Positions 1 through 8,626 of a stretch of DNA of 64,000 nucleotides are shown here, piece by piece (position 1 is the first letter of the stretch; every line of letters begins with the position of its first letter). The translations under genes were made by a program, and so were the position numbers. This DNA comes from Gp6-AA40 sp963818645 (GTDB lineage Bacteria; Acidobacteriota; Vicinamibacteria; Vicinamibacterales; UBA2999), in the NCBI GenBank assembly GCA_963818645.1, contig CAWFTF010000024.1, forward strand, positions 78,495-142,494, in the 5' to 3' direction. The notes beneath the pieces were generated by a model. The model was not told the origin of the DNA, did not search any database, and saw nothing but the letters and a program-made list of their open reading frames with translations.

Positions 1-2004
1 GTTGGCATCACCAGCAGTGCTCCACACGATGTTGTCGTCGCGGAGGGTACTCCACACGATGTTGTCGTCGCGGGTCGCCGTGCCCATGACGATGCCGTTC
101 TTCTGCGAGCCCCACACCGTCTGCTGACAGTTGCGTCCGGCGCAGTCGTTGCCCCACACGATGTTCTGGAGGGTGCCGGTGCTCCACACGATGTTGTCGC
201 CGCCCTTGGTGCTCCACACGATGTTGTCGTCACCACGAGTGCTCCAGACGATGTTGTCGCCTGTGCCCGTGCTCCACACGATGTTGTCGTTGCGGGCGGT
301 GCTCCACACGATGTTGTCGTCGCCACCAGTGCTCCAGACGATGTTGTCGTCACCACGAGTGCTCCAGACGATGTTGTCGTCGGCGCCAGTGCTCCACACG
401 ATGTTGTTCGCAGTGCTCCACACGATGTTGTCGTCGAGCCGCGAGCCCCATACCACTCGTGCACCGGTTGATGTCTCGAGCGAGCCCCAGCGGACGCCCG
501 TGCTCCATGCATTGCTGCCCGGGAGCGGCATGCCGCCCGTGATGCGGTAGTTGCCCCAGATGAGATGACGCGCCCACGGCACCCAGTCGCCCTGTATGGT
601 GTCGCCCATGTCGCCGAGGGTCGTCGTCGCCGGTGACGCGAAGAACTTCGCAAGACGCACTGCGCCGCTCGCGTTCAGGATCCCCGCGCCCTGGACCAGC
701 AAGCTGGTGCTGCTGCGAAGCTCCGCGGTGTACTGCAGAATCGCCTTGACCGCGTTCGGCGTGAGCTTCGGGTTTTCCTCGAGCATCAACGCCACAGTGC
801 CTGACACCACCGGAGCGGCCATGCTCGTGCCGCTCAGGCTCATGTAAGGCTTGAACGCGAGGTTGAGCTGAGGCGAGCCCGACACGAGCATCGAGGGCAG
901 CGTGGCATAGAGCAAGCTATGTGAATCCGCCACCGACTCGATTCCAACGCCAGGCGCCACGAGGTCCGGCTTGGCCTGGAAGTCGATCCACGTCGGACCA
1001 CTCGAGCTGAACTTCGCAATCGTGTCGTTCCCGCGCTGGCTGCTCGCCTCTTCGCTCGACGCGCCGACCGTTAGAACCCAGGGAGCGTTGCCGGGCGACG
1101 TGATGCCACCCGTCTGCGTCTGTCCCTGCGTGTTCTGCCCGAGGTTGCCGGCAGAAGCGACCACGACGATGCCAGCGTCGACAGCGCGCTTCGCGGCCAG
1201 CGTGAGCGGGTCGAGCCAGTAGGACTCGAACACGCCCGCGGCAACCGAGAGGTTGATGACGCGAATGTTGTATGTGCTCTTGACCGAGATCGCGTAGTCA
1301 ATCGCCGCGATCACGTCGCTCATGTAGCCGCGACCGAGCCCGTCCATGACCTTCAGGCCAACCAGCTTCGCTCCCGGCGCGATTCCCTTGTGCTTACCGC
1401 CCGAGTCGTATCCTGAGCCCGCAATGATGCCCGCGACGTGCGTGCCATGGCCGTAGTCGTCGTAGGAAATGTTCGACCACACGCTCGTGCCGTTGGTGAA
1501 GTCCTTGAAGTGCGCGACGCGCGAATTGCCTCGAGTGAGGTCGTCGTGCCAATTCGTGATGCCGGAGTCGATCACCGCCACGCCAACGCCCTTACCCGTC
1601 ACGTTCATCTGCTGGCGTGCGAGCGAGGCTCCCGTCGAGAGGCCGGTCCGCTCCATCGTCGCGAAGATCGGCCGATCGAGATAGACGCCCTCGACGCGCG
1701 GATCCGCAGCGATCCTCGAAAGCTCGACGTTCTCCACTTCCGCAACCTGGCCCCTGCGGCCGAGGCGTCGTCCGGCTTCGGCTCGTTTCCCGAGCAGTCG
1801 CACGTCGCTATCGCCGTTGAACTGGATGATGACTCGAGTGCGGCCGGACAACTCGCCCGCGCGGTGCCTCAGGACCTTATCCAGCTTGTCGGCCCTGTCG
1901 CCGCTGCCACTTGATTGCGCCATGGCACTAGGGGCTATAAGCAGGACTGCGGCCACTGCCAGAAGTGCTGAGGTTGCGGTCCGGAGCGATCGTGTAATCG
2001 ACAT
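1..2004 (-). CDS. S8 family serine peptidase (subtilisin-like), C-terminus beyond window edge
   Basis: Secreted subtilisin-type protease, read on the minus strand and still open at base 1, so the C-terminus is missing. ATG at 2004 gives a signal peptide (MSITRSLRT... ending AMAQ at about residue 29). A propeptide-like stretch follows, then the catalytic triad: Asp146 in VAVIDSGI, His186 in GHGTHVAGI and Ser394 in SGTSMAAPV. All three residues were placed by codon position. Beyond about residue 520 the protein becomes a tandem NIVW repeat tail (see the repeat entry). The gene lies downstream of, and on the same strand as, a sigma-54-type activator. The substrate is unknown; export is inferred from the signal peptide. 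Family assignment is secure. Confidence 0.93.
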   Translation of the reverse strand, partial: MSITRSLRTATSALLAVAAVLLIAPSAMAQSSGSGDRADKLDKVLRHRAGELSGRTRVIIQFNGDSDVRLLGKRAEAGRRLGRRGQVAEVENVELSRIAADPRVEGVYLDRPIFATMERTGLSTGASLARQQMNVTGKGVGVAVIDSGITNWHDDLTRGNSRVAHFKDFTNGTSVWSNISYDDYGHGTHVAGIIAGSGYDSGGKHKGIAPGAKLVGLKVMDGLGRGYMSDVIAAIDYAISVKSTYNIRVINLSVAAGVFESYWLDPLTLAAKRAVDAGIVVVASAGNLGQNTQGQTQTGGITSPGNAPWVLTVGASSEEASSQRGNDTIAKFSSSGPTWIDFQAKPDLVAPGVGIESVADSHSLLYATLPSMLVSGSPQLNLAFKPYMSLSGTSMAAPVVSGTVALMLEENPKLTPNAVKAILQYTAELRSSTSLLVQGAGILNASGAVRLAKFFASPATTTLGDMGDTIQGDWVPWARHLIWGNYRITGGMPLPGSNAWSTGVRWGSLETSTGARVVWGSRLDDNIVWSTANNIVWSTGADDNIVWSTRGDDNIVWSTGGDDNIVWSTARNDNIVWSTGTGDNIVWSTRGDDNIVWSTKGGDNIVWSTGTLQNIVWGNDCAGRNCQQTVWGSQKNGIVMGTATRDDNIVWSTLRDDNIVWSTAGDAN
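18..433 (-). repeat. In-frame tandem NIVW(S/G) repeat tail of the S8 protease
   Basis: About twelve copies of a DNA unit reading NIVWS on the minus strand (forward core CCACACGATGTTGTC). Eight consecutive units between 181 and 410 have an exact 30-base period, that is ten residues. The units are in frame with the protease: each gives (D)DNIVWST with two or three variable residues between. Units at 151-170 and around 90-130 are degenerate. NIVWG-type tails on S8 proteases are known from actinobacterial and acidobacterial genomes; their role is not established. Confidence 0.9.
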
Positions 2005-2097
2005 ATCGGCGGCTAGCTCATGGGCAAGAGTTCTGCCGTAATCCGCATGTTTGCAAATGCGATCGACTAAAAGCTTAGGAATGAGCAACTTGCGGGA

Positions 2098-2113
2098 TAA
2101 AATCGACGTGCCA
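2098..2113 (-). promoter_or_regulatory. Possible degenerate sigma-54 promoter upstream of the S8 protease
   Basis: On the minus strand TGGCACG (forward 2107-2113) is a perfect -24 element. At the right spacing, however, the -12 element reads TTTTA instead of TTGCA, so the essential GC is missing. The position, about 95 bases before the protease start and downstream of a sigma-54-type activator gene, is suggestive only. Confidence 0.25.
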
Positions 2114-2145
2114 TAATCACTTCCCGATTACGAACTCAGCTAAGT

Positions 2146-2164
2146 GTGTGCGGTTTTTGCACAC
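2146..2164. other. Inverted repeat GTGTGC-N7-GCACAC
   Basis: A perfect 6-base inverted repeat with a 7-base T-rich spacer lies in the 276-base gap between the activator and the protease. It could be an operator for the protease or a stem-loop. A second perfect inverted repeat, TGTTCC-N5-GGAACA, is at 2230-2246. No protein-coding gene is apparent in this gap. Confidence 0.4.
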
Positions 2165-2256
2165 GGTTTTGGTTGTCAGATCGGCGTAAATTGCTGTTGC
2201 GCTTGAGATAGAAGCTCCTCCACGCTGAATGTTCCATATCGGAACACGTGAACACG

Positions 2257-2278
2257 AAAAAGAACCCGGCTTCGGGCC
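2257..2278 (-). terminator. Rho-independent terminator of the sigma-54-type activator gene
   Basis: Read on the minus strand directly after the activator stop codon: a CCCG/CGGG stem with an AAGC loop, followed by TTCTTTTT. The stem is short, but the T-run and the position fit a terminator. Confidence 0.55.
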
Positions 2279-2280
2279 TA

Positions 2281-3612
2281 TTACTCTTCTTTGCTTCGGA
2301 ATGCGCGGGCCTCAGGTTCGAGGCCGTATTCCACGATTTTTCGGTAGAGGGTGCCCCGGCTGATGTCCAGGAGCCGGGCGGCTTCCTTCTTGTTCCAGGC
2401 GGTGCCTTCGAGCACGCGCACGATGTGCGCACGCTCGGCCTCAGCCAGCGTTGGCACACGCGGCGGCGCGTCGGCGGTGACCGTTGCCTGTGGGTGAAGG
2501 AACTCGATGTCCGTATCTCTGATCACCCGGCCAGGAGCTGACAGCGCAGCGCGCGACACGGTGCTCTCGAGTTCACGGATGTTCCCTGGCCAGGGGTAGG
2601 AGTGGAGTCGTGCGATCGCCTCGGGCGAGAAGGCCTTCGCATCGAGCGGGAGTCCGTTCGTTGCGCAGTAGCGTGCAATGAATCGATTCGCGAGCACCCC
2701 TATGTCTACGGGGCGCTCACGCAGCGACGGCAGCCGAATCGAGAACGCATTCACGCGGTAGTACAAATCTTCACGGAAGCGGCTATCGCGCACGAACTGA
2801 TCGAGTGGCCGGTTCGTCGCGGAGATCAGGCGGAAATCCACCTGCACGGATCGCTGTCCACCCAGTCGTTCGAACCGACGGTCTTCGAGGACGCGCAACA
2901 GCTTTGCTTGAGCGACAAGAGAAAGGTCTCCGATCTCGTCCAGGAAGAGCGTGCCGCGATCGGCCAGTTCCACGCGGCCCGGTTTGCGATCGTGTGCACC
3001 TGTGAACGCGCCCTTCTCGTATCCGAAAATTTCGGATTCGAAGAGCGTGTCGGGCAATGCTGCGCAGTTCACGGCCTGGAAGTTTTCGGTCCCGCGACGA
3101 CTCAGTTCGTGAATCATGCGCGAGACGACTTCTTTGCCGGAGCCGGTGGGCCCAAGAATCAGGACGGAGATGTCCGACTTGGCTGCCGTGCGAATCCACT
3201 CGAACACGACGAGCATCTTCTCGTCGCGGCCGATCATTTCGCGGAAGCGCTGAACTGACGGCGCCTGGTCCTCGAGACTGATGTCCGCGCGCCGCTCGAG
3301 GAAGGTATCGAGGAGTCGGTTGAGGACGTCGCTCTCCGGGCGGATGGCCGAAAACTGCGCCGGGCTTCCCTGAGCGCGGCCGACGATGCCGAATTCAACG
3401 AGCTCGCGAAGGCAGTTCTCGATGTCCAGGCGCAGACGCCCGAACGTCGCCATCAGTGATTCGACTTCAAAGGCCTCGCCTGGACGCGCCGAGAGAAAGC
3501 GCAGCAGTCCGGCCCGGAGAGGGGACTGGACGAGCGAGCGAAACCTCGCCTCCTGATCCCCGTTGACGTCAGGCCTCGGCATCGTGACCGCTCGATTGGT
3601 GGCTGCACTCAT
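2281..3612 (-). CDS. Sigma-54-dependent transcriptional regulator (AAA+, Fis-type HTH)
   Basis: A 443-residue activator of sigma-54 RNA polymerase. The N-terminal ~110 residues resemble a winged-helix domain, not a response-regulator receiver. The AAA+ domain follows, with Walker A GPTGSGKE (154-161), the sigma-54-contacting GAFTGA loop (201-206) and Walker B GTLFLDEIGD (220-229). A Fis-type helix-turn-helix (NKKEAARLLDISRGTLYRKI, about 407-426) ends the protein. With all motifs intact it should hydrolyse ATP and remodel the polymerase. No sensor domain is recognisable, so the signal is unknown. The next gene on the same strand is the S8 protease, a possible target. Confidence 0.93.
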   Translation of the reverse strand: MSAATNRAVTMPRPDVNGDQEARFRSLVQSPLRAGLLRFLSARPGEAFEVESLMATFGRLRLDIENCLRELVEFGIVGRAQGSPAQFSAIRPESDVLNRLLDTFLERRADISLEDQAPSVQRFREMIGRDEKMLVVFEWIRTAAKSDISVLILGPTGSGKEVVSRMIHELSRRGTENFQAVNCAALPDTLFESEIFGYEKGAFTGAHDRKPGRVELADRGTLFLDEIGDLSLVAQAKLLRVLEDRRFERLGGQRSVQVDFRLISATNRPLDQFVRDSRFREDLYYRVNAFSIRLPSLRERPVDIGVLANRFIARYCATNGLPLDAKAFSPEAIARLHSYPWPGNIRELESTVSRAALSAPGRVIRDTDIEFLHPQATVTADAPPRVPTLAEAERAHIVRVLEGTAWNKKEAARLLDISRGTLYRKIVEYGLEPEARAFRSKEE

Positions 3613-3745
3613 CAGGTTCTGTACCCAAGAAGACTCGTTTGGTTATCGGCGCATAGGCGTGCAACCGACAGCGGTCTTCTGCAATACGGACCTGCCTGCG
3701 TCGTGAAACAGAGACGTGAAGCGGAGGTGCTAAGCTAGCCAGGCG

Positions 3746-4876
3746 ATGCCTTACCGTGCCCCGGGCGCCGAGAAATCAGGCGCCAAATACCTCACTGGCA
3801 AAGCCATTCGCTACTATCGGCCCCGCGGAAGCGCCGACCTCCGGCACCTGATTGAGGAGGGTTTTCAGGCATTCAATGCGGCGCGGCTTGGTGAAGCCTG
3901 TCGGATTTTCACCGACAAGATGCTGCTGCCCGAGCACGACACGACTATCGCGCTGACCGTCGCCGGTGCATTGACACCCGCGGGTCTCGGCGGCTGTATG
4001 GTCGAGCTGATGGAGCGCGGGCTCGTTGACTTCCTGATCAGCACGGGCGCCAACCTCTACCACGATCTTCACTACGCTCTGAACTTTACCCTTCACCGAG
4101 GCTCACCATTCGTCAACGACGTCGAGCTCTATGAAGAGGGCGTTATTCGCATCTACGATGTGCTCTTTCCAGCAACCGTACTGCTCGAGACTGACGCCTA
4201 TATTCGCGACTTCCTCGTGCGGTGGGGTGTCGATCGACCGGTCTCTACGGCCGAGCTGCACTTCGCGCTGGGGCAGGACCTGCTGGTGAGTCACCCTGAG
4301 TGCCGGGAGCATTCGGTGCTCGCTGCGGCAGCAGCCTGCGGCGTTCCGATCTACACCTCTTCTCCCGGCGACAGCTCGATCGGCATGAACGTGGCGTTTC
4401 ACGAGTTGATGAACGACAGCGGTCTCATGATCGATCCCAACAAGGACGTGAACGAGATCTGCGCGTTCATCCTCGCCGGCAAGAAGAACGGCTGCGTGAT
4501 CCTCGGTGGAGGTTCCCCGAAGAACTTTTATCTCCAGGGACAGCCGACGTTGTGGGAGGTCTACGGGATCCCCAAGGGCGGCAACGACTACTTCATTCAG
4601 ATCACGACCGATCAAGTCGTCTGGGGCGGACTCTCAGGTGCGACGCCGGCCGAGGCCGTGAGCTGGGGCAAGGTCAATCCCGGTGTCCTTCCCGACACCG
4701 CCGTTGCTTACGTGGACTCGACGATCGGCTTCCCGCTCTTCTGTGAGTACGTGGTCGGATCGCCGCGAGGCCGCCGTCCGCTCAAGCAACTCGTGCACAA
4801 ACGCGACCAGTTGGTCGCGGCGCTGCGCAAGCAGGCAAAAGAGAGCGTCGAATCCAGGGCCGAAACCAGGACGTAG
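3746..4876 (+). CDS. Deoxyhypusine synthase family protein
   Basis: A 376-residue member of the deoxyhypusine synthase/homospermidine synthase family, which moves an aminobutyl group from spermidine with NAD. The motif SWGK at 306-309 matches the region around the lysine that carries the aminobutyl intermediate in eukaryotic enzymes (family knowledge), so Lys309 is the probable catalytic residue. STGANLYHD (99-107) and the GGG at 254-256 fit the NAD-binding part. Bacteria lack hypusinated eIF5A, so the likely reaction is homospermidine-type or another polyamine transfer; this is inference. It leads a plus-strand cluster with a PIN-like protein and NagA. A GGAGG lies about 15 bases before the ATG. 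Confidence 0.88.
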   Translation: MPYRAPGAEKSGAKYLTGKAIRYYRPRGSADLRHLIEEGFQAFNAARLGEACRIFTDKMLLPEHDTTIALTVAGALTPAGLGGCMVELMERGLVDFLISTGANLYHDLHYALNFTLHRGSPFVNDVELYEEGVIRIYDVLFPATVLLETDAYIRDFLVRWGVDRPVSTAELHFALGQDLLVSHPECREHSVLAAAAACGVPIYTSSPGDSSIGMNVAFHELMNDSGLMIDPNKDVNEICAFILAGKKNGCVILGGGSPKNFYLQGQPTLWEVYGIPKGGNDYFIQITTDQVVWGGLSGATPAEAVSWGKVNPGVLPDTAVAYVDSTIGFPLFCEYVVGSPRGRRPLKQLVHKRDQLVAALRKQAKESVESRAETRT

Positions 4877-4894
4877 AACCCAAAGAGCCGACAG

Positions 4895-5356
4895 ATGGGT
4901 ACCCTGGCGTCCGAGTTAGGCGGTTACGCCGAGCAGGTCTCGGGACAACCCAGAGTGTACGTTGACGCGAACGTGCCGGCCGGACTCGTGTCCTTCATGC
5001 GACAGGTGCTGCGGTGGGATGTGCTCTTCGTGCTCGAACATGAAGAACTGCGACGGGCACCTGACGGTGAGCATTACCGTCTGGCGAGACAGCTTCGTCG
5101 AACGCTCATCACACAGGATCGCGACTATCTCGACGATCGCAAGTTTCCTCCTGAGCAGAGCGGTGGCGTGCTGGTGATGTGGGCGCCGGTCGAGAAGGGC
5201 CTGATGGCCCTGCTCAAGCGCGTCGATCGTGAGGTTCTCCGCCGCTCGCCGCTCGCCGACAACGGTTCCGACGAGATCGCTGACGTCCCCTTGCCACTCG
5301 AAGGGCGCAAGCTTCACGTCCATATCGACTGGGACGGAGAGAGAATCGCGCCGTGA
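4895..5356 (+). CDS. DUF5615-like PIN-fold protein
   Basis: A 153-residue soluble protein. The pattern VYVDANVP near the start (Asp24), then HEELRRAPDGE, then LITQDRDYLDD (residues ~70-80) resembles the DUF5615/Mut7-C PIN-like fold, in which spaced acidic residues bind a metal in nucleases. No partner antitoxin is apparent. It begins 18 bases after the deoxyhypusine-synthase-like gene, and its stop overlaps the nagA start in GTGA, so it is probably co-translated with both. The nuclease role is inference; the fold assignment is moderate. Confidence 0.6.
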   Translation: MGTLASELGGYAEQVSGQPRVYVDANVPAGLVSFMRQVLRWDVLFVLEHEELRRAPDGEHYRLARQLRRTLITQDRDYLDDRKFPPEQSGGVLVMWAPVEKGLMALLKRVDREVLRRSPLADNGSDEIADVPLPLEGRKLHVHIDWDGERIAP

Positions 5357-6531
5357 TCGTCGTCAGCGGTGGCGACCTGATTCTGTCCGGGCGCCTCGTC
5401 AGCGAGGGGTCGCTGATCATCGACGGTGGCCGCATCACGGCGATCGAGTCGCGTCGTGTCGATCCGGCAGGAGCGACGATCGTCGACGCGAGCGACTGTT
5501 ACGTAGCGCCAGGCTTCATCGATGTCCACGTGCACGGCCTTCACGGACACGACACGCTCGATGGTGAGGGCGCGGTCGCGCACATCGCCGCGCTGCTGCC
5601 GCGATACGGCGTCACGGCGTTTTGCCCGACAACGGTGGCGTGCGGTCCCGACGATCTCCGCAGCGTGCTGCAGCAGGTCCGCCAGGCGAGAGTTGCGCCG
5701 GTGGCCGGATCTGCACGCGTGTTGCCGGCCCACCTCGAAAGCAACTTCATCAACCCGGAGTACAAAGGAGCGCAGCCCGCGGATTGTCTGCGACATGCGG
5801 GTGAAGGATCGCGCGATGGGGTCTACTCAGCGGCTGATGTCCTCGATGTGATTTCAGCGGGTCGTCCCGATGTCGGTATCGTGACGATGGCGCCCGAACT
5901 ACCAGGCGGTATCGAACTCGTTCGCTCGCTGGCAGCGGCGGGACATCGCGTGTCGCTCGGTCATTCCGGATCCGACTACGACACCGCGATTGAAGCGATC
6001 GAGGCCGGAGCGCGTCATGCCACGCATCTCTTCAATCGCATGACGCCGATGACCCATCGCGCGCCCGGACTGCCGGGAGCGGTGCTGGCGCGTGAAGAAG
6101 TGACCGTCGAGCTGATCTGCGACGGCTATCACGTGCATCCCTCGATGTGCCGTGTCGCGGTGGCCGCAAAGGGGCCGGACGGGGTGATGGCTATCACCGA
6201 CGCTACATCCGGAGCCGGATTGAAACAGGGCTCGAAAGCCAGATTGGGCGGGCGACCGATCGAAGTGGGAGCGCAGGCCGCCTTTCTCGAAGACGGGACG
6301 CTGGCAGGCAGCACGCTGACGATGGACAAGGCCTTCCGGAACATCGTCACGAGTTTCGGCGGTTCGCTGGTGGACGCTGCGCTTCTGTGCTCGACCAGTC
6401 CGGCCCGTGCCCTGGGGCTGAGTGGCTTCGGCGTGCTGGCTGAAGGGGCGGCCGCCGATGTGGTGGTGCTCGACCGTGCCTTCAGAATCCTCCGCACGTT
6501 CATCGGTGGCCAGCACGTGTGGGGGGCCTGA
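5353..6531 (+). CDS. nagA: N-acetylglucosamine-6-phosphate deacetylase
   Basis: A 392-residue amidohydrolase that converts GlcNAc-6-phosphate to GlcN-6-phosphate and acetate in amino-sugar and cell-wall recycling. Visible motifs are the metal-site HVHG in FIDVHVHG, the HLE glutamate, GHS, HATHLFN and the catalytic aspartate in AITDAT. The usual HLEGP is HLESN here. The length is normal. The GTG start at 5353 overlaps the upstream stop (GTGA), which supports coupling. No nagB, nagE or regulator is adjacent, so the enzyme may serve recycling more than uptake. Confidence 0.9.
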   Translation: MIVVSGGDLILSGRLVSEGSLIIDGGRITAIESRRVDPAGATIVDASDCYVAPGFIDVHVHGLHGHDTLDGEGAVAHIAALLPRYGVTAFCPTTVACGPDDLRSVLQQVRQARVAPVAGSARVLPAHLESNFINPEYKGAQPADCLRHAGEGSRDGVYSAADVLDVISAGRPDVGIVTMAPELPGGIELVRSLAAAGHRVSLGHSGSDYDTAIEAIEAGARHATHLFNRMTPMTHRAPGLPGAVLAREEVTVELICDGYHVHPSMCRVAVAAKGPDGVMAITDATSGAGLKQGSKARLGGRPIEVGAQAAFLEDGTLAGSTLTMDKAFRNIVTSFGGSLVDAALLCSTSPARALGLSGFGVLAEGAAADVVVLDRAFRILRTFIGGQHVWGA

Positions 6532-6576
6532 ACTCCGTCAACCTGTGTCGCGTCTAAGTCGGAGCGGAGGTTGAAC

Positions 6577-7467
6577 ATGGCTAAGGTGAGTCCGCTCCAG
6601 ATCGTCGCATTCGCGGTTGCTGCCAGTGCGGTCGCCTGCAGCGTTGATGTTCGTGGCAGCGAAGTGTCGGCGCGCGAGGAGAAACGATTCACGGTTTCCT
6701 CGGCTGAACCGGTCGAACTGAAGCTCAAAACCTTCGACGGCACCCTCGTCGTGCGATCGTGGGACAAGAACGAGGTGCTCGTCGAAATCGAGCGCCGGGC
6801 GGCCGATCAGTCGGCAGCCGAAGCGCTCGTCGTCAACCAGACACAGGACGGTAACAAGATCACGATCGAGGCTCCGACCGCTGAAAATCGCCGGAGCGTG
6901 AGCTTTGGCGTCTCGCAGTCGGTCAACTTCTCCGTGACCCTTCCACGTCGCGTCGCGCTCGAAGCGAGCACAGGCGACGGAGGGATCGACGTGTCGGACC
7001 TTCAGGGAACGATCGATTTGAACTCGGGCGACGGCCGGATCGTTGCGGCACACCTCGATGGCCAGGTGAAGGTGCACACCGGCGATGGAACCATTCGAAT
7101 CGATCAGGCCGCAGGGAAAGTTGACGCCGATTCCGGAGACGGGTCGGTCGAGGTCACCGGCCGGCTCGACGAATTAGCTGTTCGAACAGGCGACGGGCCG
7201 GTCCGAGTGGACGCGTCAAACGGCAGCGAGATGAAGAACGACTGGCGCATCACCACGGGCGACGGTCGCATCAGCCTGAGAGTGCCGAGCGATTTCAACG
7301 CCTCGGTTGACGCATCGACCGGTGACGGGACGGTTCGAGTGGATGGCATCGATCGGCCTCGCACCGGCGACGAATCAGAACGACGAAGGGTCGTCGGACA
7401 GTTGGGCTCAGGAGGCGCAACGCTCCATCTTCGAAGTGGAGATGGATCTATCGATGTAACGCGGTAA
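6577..7467 (+). CDS. DUF4097 family beta-repeat exported protein
   Basis: About 296 residues with an N-terminal hydrophobic segment and a cysteine at about residue 21 (SAVAC), possibly a lipoprotein although the lipobox is weak. The rest is a repeating beta pattern with at least eight (S/T)GDG turns, as in DUF4097 beta-solenoid adhesin-like domains. An ATG at 6577 was chosen over a TTG at 6571, because GGAGCGGAGG at 6561-6570 is then correctly spaced. Function is unknown; an envelope location is inferred. Confidence 0.78.
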   Translation: MAKVSPLQIVAFAVAASAVACSVDVRGSEVSAREEKRFTVSSAEPVELKLKTFDGTLVVRSWDKNEVLVEIERRAADQSAAEALVVNQTQDGNKITIEAPTAENRRSVSFGVSQSVNFSVTLPRRVALEASTGDGGIDVSDLQGTIDLNSGDGRIVAAHLDGQVKVHTGDGTIRIDQAAGKVDADSGDGSVEVTGRLDELAVRTGDGPVRVDASNGSEMKNDWRITTGDGRISLRVPSDFNASVDASTGDGTVRVDGIDRPRTGDESERRRVVGQLGSGGATLHLRSGDGSIDVTR

Positions 7468-7475
7468 TAATCTTC

Positions 7476-7489
7476 CCTCCTCAGGGAGG
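7476..7489 (+). promoter_or_regulatory. Small hairpin occluding the ribosome binding site of the FAH gene
   Basis: CCTCC (7476-7480) can pair with GGAGG (7485-7489) across a TCAG loop. GGAGG is the Shine-Dalgarno sequence 6 bases before the ATG at 7496. The stem is only 5 pairs, so any regulatory effect is speculative. Confidence 0.35.
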
Positions 7490-7495
7490 CAGACG

Positions 7496-8591
7496 ATGAA
7501 GCGCGTTGCAGTTGCAGCCACTTGTGCCGGTCTTCTGGCCGTCGGCGTGATTCTCAACGCTCAGGCGCCGGCCCCATTCAAGCTCGGCACGTTCCAGCTT
7601 CAAAACCGCACGTTCATCGGCATCGTGGTCCGCGACACCCAGGTGATTGACTTTGCCGCGGCGGACTCGGTGATCGGCCGCGGTCGCGATAGCTGCGCCG
7701 GCGGACATGAAGCAGCTCATAGAACGCTACGACGCGGGCGTGCGTGAGCGCATCTACGCCGTCGTGAAGTCGGTGACGTCTGCGCAAGGCGCGCGGCCGG
7801 ATTACGTGCACGAGCTCTCGTCGCTCAAGACGCTGCCGCCGATCATGTATCCGATGACGCTGCTCAATGCGGCGGTCAACTATCGCGAGCATGGCGAGGA
7901 AATGGAGCGACGCGCGGGTCAGCCGCAAGCCGCTGGCGCGCCTCCGCCGGGAACAGCGCCGCCAGGGACGAAGAGCGCGCCTGGAATCTGGGAACGGAAG
8001 ACGGGCGACACGCGCTGGAATCCATATGCCTTCCTGAAGGCGCCGTCGGCGATCGTCGGAGAAGGTGACGCGATCCGCATTCCGAAAGGACGCACTCAGA
8101 TCGACTGGGAATGCGAGCTCGGCGTCGTGGTCTCGAAGATGGCGAGCGAGGTTCCGGTTGCGCAGGCAGCGAACTACATCTTCGGCTACACGAACGAAAT
8201 GGATGTCTCGGATCGCGAAGGGCGCGGCGACAATCGCTATGGGTCGGACTGGCTGATTGGCAAGTCGCACGACACGTTTGCGCCGATGGGTCCGTTCATC
8301 ACGCCGAAAGAGTTCGTGTCCAATCCGCAGAGCCTGCCGGTGAAGTTCTCGCTCAACGGGAAGCTGATGCAGGATGCGACGACGCAGTTGATGATTCACG
8401 ACGTCTTCGAGCTGGTCGCGTACGGGTCGAGCATCATGACGCTGCGTCCGGGCGACGTGATCGCCACCGGGACGCCGTCGGGCGTCGGGTCCGCGCGTCA
8501 GCCGCCGATCTATTTGAAGCCGGGTGATCGCACCGTCTGCACGTACGAGGGTGTGGGAACGCTCACCAATCGAGTCGAGGCGGCTTCCTGA
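7496..8591 (+). CDS. Exported fumarylacetoacetate hydrolase family protein (frame break near 7690)
   Basis: The first part (from ATG 7496) gives a signal peptide ending LNAQAPAP and the start of an FAH-type N-terminal domain (FKLGTF...VIDFAA). The remainder is in the next frame, reading PADMKQLIERY and then the FAH core. That core has the metal-binding WECELGVV and NEMDVSDRE and the late GDVIATGTPSGVG signature. The two parts join if one base is skipped near 7685-7695, so this is one gene with a frameshift or sequence error. FAH enzymes hydrolyse C-C bonds of acylpyruvates; an exported version is unusual and its substrate is unknown. Confidence 0.82.
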
Positions 8592-8595
8592 TCAA

Positions 8596-8615
8596 GGCGG
8601 GCCTGAAGGCCCGCC
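8596..8615. repeat. Perfect stem-loop GGCGGGCC-TGAA-GGCCCGCC
   Basis: An 8-pair GC stem with a 4-base loop lies in the 35-base gap between the converging FAH and queC genes. There is no T-run on either side. It resembles short dispersed palindromes seen in related genomes and may act as a bidirectional transcription barrier (inference). Confidence 0.55.
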
Positions 8616-8626
8616 TCTACACGCCG

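Noticed and set aside
18..433. Regular 30-base repeats resembling a CRISPR array
   Set aside because: The repeats are in frame with the S8 protease, there are no unique ~30-base spacers, and no cas gene is near. They encode the NIVW tail.
131..550. Plus-strand open frame of 139 residues made of LHTMLSS-type repeats
   Set aside because: It is the reverse reading of the NIVW repeat; the protease on the minus strand explains the sequence with catalytic motifs.
2098..2113. Confident sigma-54 promoter call
   Set aside because: The -12 GC is absent; kept only as a low-confidence feature.
8596..8615. Standard rho-independent terminator
   Set aside because: The stem is strong, but neither side has a T-run; listed as a palindrome only.
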